Assembly (NCBI GenBank): GCA_000437495.1
Contig: FR897877.1
Span: forward strand, 77,708-125,966
DNA: 48,259 nucleotides
DNA from: Prevotella sp. CAG:485
Lineage (GTDB): Bacteria > Bacteroidota > Bacteroidia > Bacteroidales > Muribaculaceae
Direction of reading: 5' to 3'
Made by a program: the position numbers and the translations under genes. Below the pieces are notes generated by a model. It ran no database searches. It saw nothing but the letters and a program-made list of their open reading frames with translations, and was not told the origin of the DNA. Positions 38,205 to 47,017 of the stretch are shown here, piece by piece; position 1 is the stretch's first letter; every line of letters begins with the position of its first letter.

Positions 38205-38252
38205 TCCGGTAGAAGAGAGAGAATCCCTTCCTCCGGTTGAAGAGAGAGAATC
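38205..38252 (-). repeat. Direct repeat in the tuf leader
   Basis: TCCGGT(A/T)GAAGAGAGAGAA-type units of 21 bases occur at 38205-38225 and 38232-38252 (20 of 21 identical, period 27) between tRNA-Thr and the tuf start. On the coding (minus) strand they give CT-rich, pyrimidine-tract repeats. Confidence 0.8.
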
Positions 38253-38268
38253 TCTAAGTCGAAAAAGT

Positions 38269-38343
<75 letters not shown>

Positions 38344-38353
38344 ATTGTTTAAT

Positions 38354-38429
38354 TGGAGCGGAAGACGAGGTTCGAACTCGCGACCCTTAGCTTGGAAGGC
38401 TAATGCTCTACCAACTGAGCTACTTCCGC
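38354..38429 (-). tRNA. tRNA-Gly (anticodon TCC)
   Basis: 76 bases on the minus strand with encoded CCA (38356-38354). Acceptor GCGGAAG/CTTCCGC pairs perfectly, and the anticodon arm TTAGC/GCTAA carries TCC. It lies between tRNA-Tyr and tRNA-Thr. Confidence 0.97.
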
Positions 38430-38449
38430 ATCTCCCTTTGGCCAATTAG

Positions 38450-38532
38450 TGGGCGAAGATGGATTCGAACCACCGAAGGTATAAACCAGCAGATTTACAG
38501 TCTGCCCCATTTGGCCACTCTGGTATTCGCCC
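38450..38532 (-). tRNA. tRNA-Tyr (anticodon GTA)
   Basis: 83 bases with a long variable arm, as expected for tRNA-Tyr. Acceptor GGGCGAA/TTCGCCC pairs perfectly; anticodon loop CTGTAAA holds GTA. CCA is not encoded. It is the first gene after the operon promoter. Confidence 0.97.
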
Positions 38533-38599
38533 TTTTGTTCCGATGCTTTCTTTCAGCCTCTCTTGGCACCCTTTGTAGGTCGCATCTCAATTACGGGTG

Positions 38600-38631
38600 C
38601 AAAGTTAATAAGTTTTTCCTTACCCACCAAA
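38600..38631 (-). promoter_or_regulatory. Promoter of the tRNA-tuf-secE-nusG-rpl operon
   Basis: On the minus strand TTTG (38631-38628), exactly 20 bases, then TAACTTTG (38607-38600): a full match to the Bacteroidetes consensus. It lies about 68 bases before tRNA-Tyr. Confidence 0.85.
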
Positions 38632-38776
38632 TGTTTCCGGATAAAAAAATCCAAAAAATTTCTTCAGCAAACCTAAACACAAGTCGCAACTTATTGATTT
38701 ACAGCACTTTCGGCCTCAGAAAAATTTTTACCCGTTTTTGAATTTTTATTGCTCCGCTTTCCCCTGATTTGATAAA

Positions 38777-38814
38777 CCTTATAAGACTGCGCCTTTTGCG
38801 GCCGTCTTATAAGG
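38777..38814 (-). terminator. Terminator of glmS
   Basis: CCTTATAAGAC (38814-38804 read on the minus strand) pairs perfectly with GTCTTATAAGG (38787-38777), then TTTATC. It begins 43 bases after the glmS stop. Confidence 0.8.
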
Positions 38815-38857
38815 TCCTATCTCTTCTCTTAATTTCGTTGCTTTTTCGGCATGGAGG

Positions 38858-40702
38858 TTATTCCACCGTTACCGACTTTGCCAGATTGCGCGGCATATCC
38901 ACATCCTTGCCTTTGTTCACGGCTATATAATAGCTGAGAAGCTGCAGCGGAATAGATGTGATGATGGGTGTGAGGGCTTCGGGCACGTCAGGCACCTCAA
39001 GAACATGGTCGGCGATGCCGCGGATTATGGTGTCGCCTTTGGTTACTATGGCCACGATGCTGCCGCCGCGAGCCTTTATCTGCTCAACGTTGCTCACAAT
39101 CTTGGTGTAGAGATGGTCTTTGGGTGCTATGATTACCGTGGGCATCTCCTGGTCAATCAGGGCAATGGGTCCGTGTTTCATCTCGGCTGCCGGATAGCCT
39201 TCAGCGTGAATGTAGCTTATCTCTTTCAGCTTCAGGGCGCCTTCCAGAGCCACCGGATATGAATACCCGCGGCCCAGATAGATGAAGTTGCGGGCGTAGG
39301 TGAAGATTAACGACAGACGCTGTATCTGCTTGTCGAGCTTCAGCACTTCGCTCACATAATCGGGCATCTTGACAATGCTCTGCAGCATACTGTCAATCTT
39401 CTCCTGGCTGATTGAGCCTTTGAGTTGAGCTATGGTCAGTGCCAGCAGCGTCAGCACCATTACCTGGCCGGTAAATGCCTTTGTAGAGGCCACACCTATT
39501 TCGGGACCCACATGGATGTAGGTGCCGGAGTCGGTATTGCGGGGTATCGACGAACCTACCACATTGCTTATGCCATAAACGAAAGCTCCCTTTTCGCGGG
39601 CTATCTGAATGGCGGCCAGGGTGTCGGCGGTTTCGCCCGACTGCGACACGGCTATCACCACATCCTTATCTGTTATCACCGGTTTGGAGTAGCGGAATTC
39701 CGAAGCATATTCCACTTCCACGGGAATGCGGCAGAACTCCTGAATCAGCGATTTTCCCAACAACGAGGCATGCCACGATGTGCCGCAGGCCACTATGATG
39801 ATTCTGTTGGCGTTCAGGAACTTATCCTTATTGCTGAGCACGCCGTTGAGAATCACCTTTCCCTGGTCGGCAACGGCGCGGCCGCGGATACAGTCGCGCA
39901 GCGTGTCAGGCTGCTCAAAAATCTCCTTCAGCATGAAGTGCGTATAGCCGCCTTTCTCCAGCTGCGAGATGGACCATTCAAGCTGCTTTACGTCAACCTT
40001 CGATTCCTTGTTCTCAAAATCGACTATGCGCAGAGGCTCACCTTTCTTTATGATTGCTATCTGCTCGTCGTCAATGTAAACCACATTTTTGGTGCAGTCC
40101 ACAAACGGAGTGGCGTCTGAGGCCAAGAACATCTCATCTTCGCCGATACCCACCACCAAGGGTGAGCTTTTGCGGGCTGCTATTATCTGGTCAGGCTCAT
40201 TGCGGTCGATAACGGCCATTGCGTAAGCACCAACCACTTGCTTCAGGGCCTCGCGCACGGCATCGAGCAGCGAGCAGCCATTCTGCACTTTGATGAACTC
40301 GATGAGCTGCACCAGCACCTCGGTGTCTGTCTCGGTGTGGAAGTTCACCCCGTGTTGCTGCAGAGCATCCTTCAGTACTTTGAAATTCTCTATCGTGCCG
40401 TTGTGCACCAGCGCCAGATTGCCATCCTCGCTGAAATGCGGGTGTGCGTTGGTGTCGTTGGGCTCGCCGTGAGTTGCCCAGCGGGTATGCGCTATGCCCA
40501 GACGCGCATCGGTCGATTTGTCGCGACAGAAACTCTCAAGCGCCGACACTTTGCCGCGGGTCTTGTAAACGTTGATTTTATTATTGGGAGTAAGTAATGC
40601 AATACCTGCGCTGTCATATCCTCTGTATTCCAGACGTTTAAGTCCTCTTATGAGCACGTCATAGACATTGCCGTTACCTATATATCCTACTATTCCGCAC
40701 AT
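38858..40702 (-). CDS. glmS: Glutamine-fructose-6-phosphate aminotransferase
   Basis: A 614-residue enzyme. The N-terminal glutaminase needs Cys at position 2, so the start is the ATG at 40702 (MCGIVGYIG), not an in-frame ATG further up at 40768. LEYRGYDSAGIAL, HTRWATHGEPNDTNAHPH and HNGTIENF follow. Two SIS sugar-isomerase domains (SQSGETADT; AEGYPAAEMKHGPIALID) and the C-terminal DMPRNLAKSVTVE end complete it. It makes glucosamine-6-phosphate, the entry to peptidoglycan and lipopolysaccharide amino sugars. It has its own promoter and terminator. The leader of about 70 bases is too short for a glmS ribozyme. Confidence 0.98.
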   Translation of the reverse strand: MCGIVGYIGNGNVYDVLIRGLKRLEYRGYDSAGIALLTPNNKINVYKTRGKVSALESFCRDKSTDARLGIAHTRWATHGEPNDTNAHPHFSEDGNLALVHNGTIENFKVLKDALQQHGVNFHTETDTEVLVQLIEFIKVQNGCSLLDAVREALKQVVGAYAMAVIDRNEPDQIIAARKSSPLVVGIGEDEMFLASDATPFVDCTKNVVYIDDEQIAIIKKGEPLRIVDFENKESKVDVKQLEWSISQLEKGGYTHFMLKEIFEQPDTLRDCIRGRAVADQGKVILNGVLSNKDKFLNANRIIIVACGTSWHASLLGKSLIQEFCRIPVEVEYASEFRYSKPVITDKDVVIAVSQSGETADTLAAIQIAREKGAFVYGISNVVGSSIPRNTDSGTYIHVGPEIGVASTKAFTGQVMVLTLLALTIAQLKGSISQEKIDSMLQSIVKMPDYVSEVLKLDKQIQRLSLIFTYARNFIYLGRGYSYPVALEGALKLKEISYIHAEGYPAAEMKHGPIALIDQEMPTVIIAPKDHLYTKIVSNVEQIKARGGSIVAIVTKGDTIIRGIADHVLEVPDVPEALTPIITSIPLQLLSYYIAVNKGKDVDMPRNLAKSVTVE

Positions 40703-40779
40703 ATTCTCAGTGGAAAAAAAGTGTATAAAGTAAAAAAGGATTCCGAGCTGCTCCGGCTCCGCAAACACCTTTTAAAGCA

Positions 40780-40810
40780 CAAAGGTAATACAAATTTTAT
40801 GCGTTGTCAA
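40780..40810 (-). promoter_or_regulatory. glmS promoter
   Basis: On the minus strand TTG (40810-40808), 20 bases, then TACCTTTG (40787-40780). The glmS ATG lies 77 bases beyond the box. Confidence 0.75.
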
Positions 40811-40851
40811 GAGCAGCCGCCCTTATTGGGGTAGAAATTGCCGTCTGAGGC

Positions 40852-42150
40852 TCAATTTCTGTCAAACCGGGCCACAACTTCTGTTATTTTGGCACGTATG
40901 AGGTCATTGGCGAGATTCCCCATACTGCCCATATGCGTATGGCAGATATCGCGGCGTGCTTTGAAAGTGCCGTTTTGCACCTCTATGCCAACCTGTCGGT
41001 AGGCATCGCGAAACGGGGTACCCTCGTTGACGCGCCTGTTCACTTCTTCCACCGTGAAAAGGCAGTCATAACGCTCGTCGTTGAGGATGCCTTCCTTAAC
41101 CTGCAGATAAGGCAGGATGAAAATTGCCATATTCAGACAATCTTCGAGCTGTGTGATTGCCGGGAATGTGATGTCCTTGAGCAGCTGCAAATCGCGGTTG
41201 TAACCCTGCGGCAAATGCGCCAGGAGCATGGCCACCTCTCCGGGAAGGGCCTGCAGACGCGAGCAGCGTCCGCGCATAATCTCAAACACATCCGGGTTCT
41301 TCTTGTGAGGCATTATCGACGAGCCGGTGGTGAAGCGGTCGGGCAGCGACACAAACGCAAAGTTCGAGCACATAAACAGACAGACATCGCCGGCCAGCCG
41401 TCCGAGGGTTGTCGCCACAGCGGCAAGAGCAGCCGCAAGAGCCTGTTCGGTCTTTCCCCGACTCATCTGGGCTGCCACCACATTATAATGTAAGGTGCGG
41501 AAGCCAAGCAGCTCGGTGGTCATTTGCCTGTCGAGTGGGAACGACGAGCCATATCCGGCGGCCGAGCCCAACGGGTTCTGATTGGCAATTCTGTGTGCCG
41601 CCAACAGCAGTTCCATGTCATCGACCAGCGTCTCTGCGTATGCGCCAAACCACAATCCGGCCGACGACGGCATGGCCATCTGCAAATGTGTATAGCCGGG
41701 CATCAGGCAGTCTTTATGCTTCTCACTGAGCTGCTGAAGCACGTCAAAGAGCTGCTCCGTGAGCCCGGCAACGCACCGTATTGCGGCTCTGTAAAAGAGT
41801 TTGAGGTCGACCAACACCTGATCATTGCGCGACCTGCCGGCGTGAATCTTCTTTCCCAGGCTGCCAAGGCGCCGCGTGAGCAGAAACTCCACCTGCGAAT
41901 GTACATCCTCCACATCCGGCTCAATCTCGAACTCATTTCGCTCTATCTGTGCGGCAATATCGTTCAGTGCCTCAGTGAGCACCTGCAGTTCGTCGGCTGT
42001 CAGCAGCCCTATCGAATGGAGCATTTTGATGTGTGCCAGAGAGCCTTGCACATCGTAGGGGGCAAGTGCCAAATCGAGGTCGCGGTCAGCGCCCACAGTA
42101 AATTGTTCTATCAGTTGGTCAGGTTCAAAACCCTTGTCCCAGAGGTTCAT
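40852..42150 (-). CDS. argH: Argininosuccinate lyase
   Basis: A 432-residue fumarase-superfamily enzyme with the signature GSSIMPHKKNPD, HAGRSRNDQV and MPGYTHLQMAMP. It splits argininosuccinate to arginine and fumarate, the last step. I start at 42150 (MNLWDKGFEPDQ): it overlaps the argE stop by four bases, like other junctions here; an in-frame ATG at 42321 would lie deep inside argE. The N-terminus is short relative to classic ArgH, as usual in Bacteroidetes. It is the last gene of the arginine operon. Confidence 0.95.
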   Translation of the reverse strand: MNLWDKGFEPDQLIEQFTVGADRDLDLALAPYDVQGSLAHIKMLHSIGLLTADELQVLTEALNDIAAQIERNEFEIEPDVEDVHSQVEFLLTRRLGSLGKKIHAGRSRNDQVLVDLKLFYRAAIRCVAGLTEQLFDVLQQLSEKHKDCLMPGYTHLQMAMPSSAGLWFGAYAETLVDDMELLLAAHRIANQNPLGSAAGYGSSFPLDRQMTTELLGFRTLHYNVVAAQMSRGKTEQALAAALAAVATTLGRLAGDVCLFMCSNFAFVSLPDRFTTGSSIMPHKKNPDVFEIMRGRCSRLQALPGEVAMLLAHLPQGYNRDLQLLKDITFPAITQLEDCLNMAIFILPYLQVKEGILNDERYDCLFTVEEVNRRVNEGTPFRDAYRQVGIEVQNGTFKARRDICHTHMGSMGNLANDLIRAKITEVVARFDRN

Positions 42151-43223
42151 ATCTGTATATTGCGGATTACGGTTGAATAAAGCTGTAACGCCTCTTTGAG
42201 CATTGGCAGAGGCAGATATTCGTCGGGTGTATGCGAGAGGTGCGAATGCCCCGGGCCCATTTTCACCGACGGGATGTTGTGAAGCAGCGACATATCGGAT
42301 GTAGTGGCCGACGTTACACATTTTACACCGGCTTTCGCCACGGCTTTTGTCAGGGGATGCTCCGGGCTGATTGCCGACGCCCTTATGCGTGTGGAACGGG
42401 GTGTGGCAGTGGTGTCGCTACCGAGTTGATTTCTGACGGCTTCTATAGCCATCTCATTTGTGCAGGTATCGGTAGTGCGGATATCCACCACCCACTTACA
42501 CAGATCCGGAATCACGTTATGCCGACTGCCGGCTTCAATCTGCGTTACGGCGAGGCGTGCCGGACCGAGTGTGGGCGACGGCGCAGGCATTGTCATACGG
42601 CGCAGGCGGTCGATGTCGTCGAGGGCGGCATAGAGGGCGTTACGTCCGGTGTTGCGGGCTGCATGACCGGCAATGCCGCGTGTCTCGCAGTCAAGCACCA
42701 CGAGTCCCCTTTCGGCCACGGCACACTCCAGCGACGTCGGTTCTCCCACCAACGCCATGTCCACTCTTATGCCGGCGGCGTCCAAGGCGGGCAACAGGGC
42801 ACGCATGCCGCCGCTGCCGCCGCGTTCCTCCTCCACCGTCAGGGCCAACAGCAGATTCACCGGCAACGTCTCTACGCGCATCTGCAGAAAGGTTGTTGTG
42901 AGAGCCACCACGCTGCCACCGGCATCATTGCTGCCCAATCCATACAGGCGCTCTCCCTCAACAACAGGGCTAAAAGCATCGCGCTGCCATCCGGCCACCG
43001 GTGCCACGGTGTCGAGATGGGAGTTGAGCATCAGGGTAGGACGCGAGCTGTTGAAATCATCGCTCAGCGCCACCACATTCAGGCCGAAACGCCGCGGGGC
43101 ACAACCCCGGCTGCTCAGGTACTTTGTAAGCAGGTCTGACACGGCCTCCTCATTGCCGGTTACCGATGGGGTGGCGATCATTTGGCTGAGCAAGTCCACC
43201 ATTTGCACTTCCCGCTCAGTCAT
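42147..43223 (-). CDS. argE: M20 family deacylase, ArgE-type (N-acyl-ornithine deacylase)
   Basis: A 358-residue M20 metallopeptidase-family protein. Zinc ligands appear in LNSHLDTV (His, Asp), GLGSNDAGGS (Asp), TVEEERGGSGG (Glu-Glu), and the later PSVKMGPGHSHLSHTPDE (His). By position in the operon it should remove the acyl group (in Bacteroides probably succinyl) from N-acyl-ornithine or N-acyl-citrulline. I prefer the ATG at 43223 over the in-frame TTG at 43244: it overlaps argB by eight bases. The family also includes DapE, so the call depends on context. Confidence 0.85.
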   Translation of the reverse strand: MTEREVQMVDLLSQMIATPSVTGNEEAVSDLLTKYLSSRGCAPRRFGLNVVALSDDFNSSRPTLMLNSHLDTVAPVAGWQRDAFSPVVEGERLYGLGSNDAGGSVVALTTTFLQMRVETLPVNLLLALTVEEERGGSGGMRALLPALDAAGIRVDMALVGEPTSLECAVAERGLVVLDCETRGIAGHAARNTGRNALYAALDDIDRLRRMTMPAPSPTLGPARLAVTQIEAGSRHNVIPDLCKWVVDIRTTDTCTNEMAIEAVRNQLGSDTTATPRSTRIRASAISPEHPLTKAVAKAGVKCVTSATTSDMSLLHNIPSVKMGPGHSHLSHTPDEYLPLPMLKEALQLYSTVIRNIQI

Positions 43224-43974
43224 TGGTGATAACAGTTTTGCCAATCTGTACTTCCATCACACCCTTTTCCAACGCCTTCAGGGCGCTGTCAATTTTAGGC
43301 AGCATGCCGCCGCTCACCACTCCCCTGCTCTTCAGCTCCCGGGCTGAGGAGGGTGTGATGATGCCAATTACTGACTCTTTGTCGGCGGCATTTGCCAGCA
43401 CTCCGGGCAGTTCAAACCGATAACGCAGGCTAACCGTGTGTCCGGCTTTCGCCAGAGCGGTTGCCAGCGCCGAGGCCACACCGTCGGCATTACAGTTGAG
43501 CAGGGTGCCGTCGCCGTCATGGGCAATGGCACAGCACACCGGGGTGAGACCCTGTTGCAGCAGCCGGTTAATCATATCCACGTTTACACCTTCGGGCGAG
43601 ATGTCGCCCACGAAGCCGAAATCGGCCGGCTGAGGCTTGCGGCGAACTGCTCTGACGAGATTTCCGTCGGCGCCGGTGAGGCCTATTGCGTTGCAACCTT
43701 TACTTTGCAAGGAAGCCACGAGGCGTTTGTTGATTAATCCGGCATAGACCATCACCACCACACGGAGCATTTCGGCATCGGTAACGCGGCGCCCGTCAAT
43801 CATCCGGGTCTGCAGCCCGAGGGCTTTGGCCAGAGATGTTGCCTCCTTGCCGCCGCCATGCACGAGAATCTTAGGGCGGTCATCGACCTGAAACTCGTTG
43901 ATGAAAGCGGCAAGACGCTCCGGGCAATCGGTGATGCTGCCACCTATCTTATATATGTGAATAGGGTTTGTCAT
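43216..43974 (-). CDS. argB: N-acyl-glutamate kinase (ArgB)
   Basis: A 252-residue amino acid kinase: YKIGGSI (lysine and Gly loop), LVHGGGKEATSLAKALG, GRRVTDAEMLRVVVMVYAG, LTGADGNLV and NADGVASALATALAKAG. It phosphorylates N-acetyl- or, in Bacteroides, N-succinyl-glutamate. It overlaps argF' by four bases and argE by eight, so translation is probably coupled. Confidence 0.93.
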   Translation of the reverse strand: MTNPIHIYKIGGSITDCPERLAAFINEFQVDDRPKILVHGGGKEATSLAKALGLQTRMIDGRRVTDAEMLRVVVMVYAGLINKRLVASLQSKGCNAIGLTGADGNLVRAVRRKPQPADFGFVGDISPEGVNVDMINRLLQQGLTPVCCAIAHDGDGTLLNCNADGVASALATALAKAGHTVSLRYRFELPGVLANAADKESVIGIITPSSARELKSRGVVSGGMLPKIDSALKALEKGVMEVQIGKTVITND

Positions 43975-44924
43975 AGTTGCTCAAGCATCCGTTTCAGCAC
44001 TACCTGAGCCGAAATTTCGCGGTTGGCGGCTTCGGGAATCACCAGGCTGCGCGGCGACTCTATCACCGAGTCGGTAACAATCATATTGCGGCGCACGGGC
44101 AGACAGTGCATGAAAAAGGCGTTGTCGGTGAGGGCCATCTTGTCGTCGTCAACGGTCCATGAAGGGTCTTTGCAGATTACCTTGCCATAGTTGGCGGCAT
44201 TATACGGACTCCAGTTTTTGGCGTAGATGAAGTCTGCACCCTCAAAGGCTTTTCGCTGGTCATATTCCACCCGAGCCTTCCCCACAAACTGCGGCGCCAG
44301 TTCGTAGCCTTCGGGATGCGTAATCACCAGGTCGTAATCGGCGGCGTTGCACCATTCGGCGAAGGAGTTGGGCACAGCCTGAGGCAGCGCACGGGGATGA
44401 GGTGCCCAGGTGAGTACTACCTTCGGGCGTTTATTTGTTTTATGCTCCTCTATGGTGATAAGGTCGGCGAGGCTCTGCATGGGATGACGTGTGGCGGCTT
44501 CCATGCTCACCACGGGGCGCCCGGAGTAGCGCATGAACTGGTTCAGCACATCCTCGCGATAATCTGCCTCGCGGTCGGTGAGAGATGCGAAGGTGCGCAC
44601 GCCAATGATATCGCAGTAAGCGCCCATTACGGGTATTGCCTCAAGCAGATGCTCGGCTTTGTCGCCGTCCATCACCACTCCCCTCTCCGTTTCGAGTTTC
44701 CAGGCGCCTTGATTCACGTCGAGCACCATGGTGTTCATACCCAGGTTCATGGCAGCTTTCTGCGTAGAGAGGCGTGTGCGGAGACTGGAGTTGAAGAAAA
44801 TCATTAGGAGGGTGCGGTTTTTCCCTAAATCTGTCAGGGCATACCGGTCAGCTTTTATCTGCTGTGCTTCGGCGAGTAAGGCCTGCAGGTTACCGGCGTC
44901 GGCAACGCTTGTGAAATGCTTCAT
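43971..44924 (-). CDS. argF': N-acyl-ornithine transcarbamylase (ArgF', succinylornithine type)
   Basis: A 317-residue transcarbamylase of the Bacteroides ArgF' type: carbamoyl-phosphate loop FFNSSLRTRLSTQ, VSMEAATRHPMQSLADLITIEEH, and MHCLPVRRNMIV. It lacks the ornithine motif of true ArgF and resembles the Bacteroides fragilis N-succinylornithine enzyme. The residue that selects succinyl versus acetyl substrate in that enzyme is Pro90 (Glu in acetyl-specific enzymes), as I recall; here the aligned residue is Ala90 (MDGDKAEHLLE). Small residues at this place still allow the succinyl form. It overlaps argD and argB by four bases each. Confidence 0.9.
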   Translation of the reverse strand: MKHFTSVADAGNLQALLAEAQQIKADRYALTDLGKNRTLLMIFFNSSLRTRLSTQKAAMNLGMNTMVLDVNQGAWKLETERGVVMDGDKAEHLLEAIPVMGAYCDIIGVRTFASLTDREADYREDVLNQFMRYSGRPVVSMEAATRHPMQSLADLITIEEHKTNKRPKVVLTWAPHPRALPQAVPNSFAEWCNAADYDLVITHPEGYELAPQFVGKARVEYDQRKAFEGADFIYAKNWSPYNAANYGKVICKDPSWTVDDDKMALTDNAFFMHCLPVRRNMIVTDSVIESPRSLVIPEAANREISAQVVLKRMLEQL

Positions 44925-46051
44925 CGGTTCAGCGATTTTGAGAGTTTGTCAATTAAAATATCCACCTCTGCTTTTCCGGTGCAGAGAGGGGGCAGCAGGC
45001 GCACGGTATGCTCCCCGGCGCCTCCGGTGAAGATGCGATGTTCATGGAGCAGGCGGCGGCGCAGGTCGGCGGCCGAGCCTTCCACATCCATACCCACCAT
45101 AAAGCCTTTGCCGCGCACCTCGCCCAGGCCCTTAATGCTCTTCAGCGAGTCAATGAGATACTGACCCGTGACGCGTGCATTCTCCACAAGCTCCTCGTCG
45201 GCCATTACGTCGAGCACTGCGCAGGCAGCCGCGCATGCCAGATGCGAGCCGCCGAAGGTGGTGCCCAACATACCTTTGCCAACTGTATATTGCGGGGCAA
45301 TGAGCAGTCCGCCCATGGGGAAGCCGTTGGCGATGCCTTTAGCCATGGTGATGATGTCGGGACGGATTTGGCTGTACTGATGGGCAAAGAACTTGCCCGA
45401 GCGGCCATAGCCGCACTGCACTTCGTCGGTAATCAGCAACGTGCCGGTTTCTGTGGCGAGTCGGAGCAGGCTTTGCAGGAAATCGTCAGTAGCCACGCGT
45501 ATGCCGCCCACGCCCTGAATCGGCTCAACAATCACGGCGGCATAGCGGCGCGAGGAGAGGGCCTTCTCAGCGGCGGCAATATCGTTGAGGTCTGTGAAAT
45601 CGACCTTATCAGCCATAGCAAACGCCGACCGCACTTTGGCATTGTCGGTGGCGGCCACAGCGCCGGCGGTGCGTCCGTGGAAGGCTTTGCCCATGGCTAA
45701 GACACGGTCGCGGCCGGTTGTCATCGACGCCACTCTGAAGGCATTCTCGTTGGCCTCTGCGCCGGAGTTCACCAGGAAGAGGTTATAGTCGTCATAACCG
45801 CTTGCGGCGCCGAGTCTGTCAGCCAGTTCCTGTTGTTTGCTGTTGATTACGGAGTTGGAGTAGAAGGGGAGGCTCGCAGCCTGCTGTGCCACGGCGCTGA
45901 CCCAGCGGGGATGGCAATGGCCTATGCTCACAACGGCGTGTCCGCCATAGAAATCAAGATATGGTTCATTATCTCCCTTTACGAAGACGCGGCAGCCGGT
46001 GGCGCGCACCGGTTCCACGTCGAAGAGGGAATATACGTCAAGCATTTTCAT
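44921..46051 (-). CDS. argD: N-acyl-ornithine aminotransferase
   Basis: A 376-residue class III aminotransferase: VNSGAEANENAFRVA, MGKAFHGRTAGAVAATDN, ITDEVQCGYGRSGKF (PLP Asp) and TMAKGIANGFPMGG with the PLP lysine near residue 230. In this operon it makes N-acyl-ornithine from the semialdehyde. It starts three bases after argC and overlaps argF' by four. Confidence 0.94.
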   Translation of the reverse strand: MKMLDVYSLFDVEPVRATGCRVFVKGDNEPYLDFYGGHAVVSIGHCHPRWVSAVAQQAASLPFYSNSVINSKQQELADRLGAASGYDDYNLFLVNSGAEANENAFRVASMTTGRDRVLAMGKAFHGRTAGAVAATDNAKVRSAFAMADKVDFTDLNDIAAAEKALSSRRYAAVIVEPIQGVGGIRVATDDFLQSLLRLATETGTLLITDEVQCGYGRSGKFFAHQYSQIRPDIITMAKGIANGFPMGGLLIAPQYTVGKGMLGTTFGGSHLACAAACAVLDVMADEELVENARVTGQYLIDSLKSIKGLGEVRGKGFMVGMDVEGSAADLRRRLLHEHRIFTGGAGEHTVRLLPPLCTGKAEVDILIDKLSKSLNR

Positions 46052-46054
46052 AAC

Positions 46055-47017
46055 TTAGAATGCCGAGGATTTGAGTTGCAGTCCGGTTTTCTGGGGCAAA
46101 CCGAACATAATGTTCATATTCTGCACGGCCTGCCCGGAAGCGCCTTTGAGCAGATTGTCAATGGCCGAAACCACCAGCAGGCGCCCGTCGGAGACGGTGA
46201 GGTGAATCAGGGCTTTGTTGGTGTTGATAACCTGTTTGAGGTCGACATCCTTTTCCGAAAGGCGGGTAAAGGCAGCATCTTTGTAGAACTCCGCATAGAG
46301 GTCGTTCAGGGCCCTCTCAGTGAGTGGCGCCTCCATAGTGAGCATGGCATAGATGCCGCGGGTGAAACTGCCTCGCACGGGGATGAAGTCAATGCGGGGT
46401 GTGGAGCAGGGCGAGAGGGTGCGCAGGGTGGCCACAATCTCTGCCAAATGCTGATGGGTAAAGGGCTTATAGACGGAAACGTTGTCTTGCCGCCAGCTGA
46501 AATGGGTAGAGGGAGCGGGCATCACTCCGGCACCTGTGGAGCCGGTAAGAGCCGTTACTGAGACTTCGGCAGGCAACAGCGCCGCCGACGCCAGTGGCAG
46601 CAGAGCCAGTTCTATGGCTGTGGCGAAACAGCCGGGATTCGCCACGGAGAGGGCCTTGGCTATCTTTTTGGCGTTCAGCTCGGGGAGGCCGTAGACGTAA
46701 CCGTCGTGGCCGTCGCGGAAATCCTGCGCCAGGTCTATGACGCGCAGCGTGGCAGGACGCTGATGCTGCTGCCAGAACTCGCTGCTTTTGCCATGGCCTG
46801 AGCAGAGAAAGAGCAAATCGATGTTGCCGAGGTTGCAGTCGGCGCTGAAACGGAGGTCGGTGTCACCTTCGAGTCCGTTGTGTACCGACGTCAGCAATGT
46901 GCCGGCATGACTGGCCGACTGCACCCACTCAATCTGTGCCTGCGGATGATTCACCAGAAGGCGTATCAGCTCACCGGCTGCATATCCGGCTCCTCCGGTT
47001 ATTCCTATCTTTATCAT
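46055..47017 (-). CDS. argC: N-acyl-gamma-glutamyl-phosphate reductase
   Basis: A 320-residue enzyme with the NADP motif GITGGAGYAAGELIRLL and the catalytic Cys in SVANPGCFATAIELALLPL. It reduces acyl-glutamyl phosphate to the semialdehyde. It overlaps argG by four bases (ATGA) and ends three bases before argD. Confidence 0.95.
   Translation of the reverse strand: MIKIGITGGAGYAAGELIRLLVNHPQAQIEWVQSASHAGTLLTSVHNGLEGDTDLRFSADCNLGNIDLLFLCSGHGKSSEFWQQHQRPATLRVIDLAQDFRDGHDGYVYGLPELNAKKIAKALSVANPGCFATAIELALLPLASAALLPAEVSVTALTGSTGAGVMPAPSTHFSWRQDNVSVYKPFTHQHLAEIVATLRTLSPCSTPRIDFIPVRGSFTRGIYAMLTMEAPLTERALNDLYAEFYKDAAFTRLSEKDVDLKQVINTNKALIHLTVSDGRLLVVSAIDNLLKGASGQAVQNMNIMFGLPQKTGLQLKSSAF

Larger units (their letters stand above)
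38533..38857 (-). other. 325-bp gap between tRNA-Tyr and glmS
   Basis: It holds the tRNA-tuf operon promoter (38600-38631) and the glmS terminator (38777-38814). The rest is AT-rich and without a gene. Confidence 0.7.

Noticed and set aside
40703..40779. glmS ribozyme in the glmS leader
   Set aside because: The leader is only about 70 bases, lacks the needed core, and the ribozyme is typical of Firmicutes.
40769..42321. Longer starts for glmS (40768) and argH (42321)
   Set aside because: GlmS needs Cys directly after the first Met, and the ArgH extension would lie inside argE; the ATGs at 40702 and 42150 fit the families.
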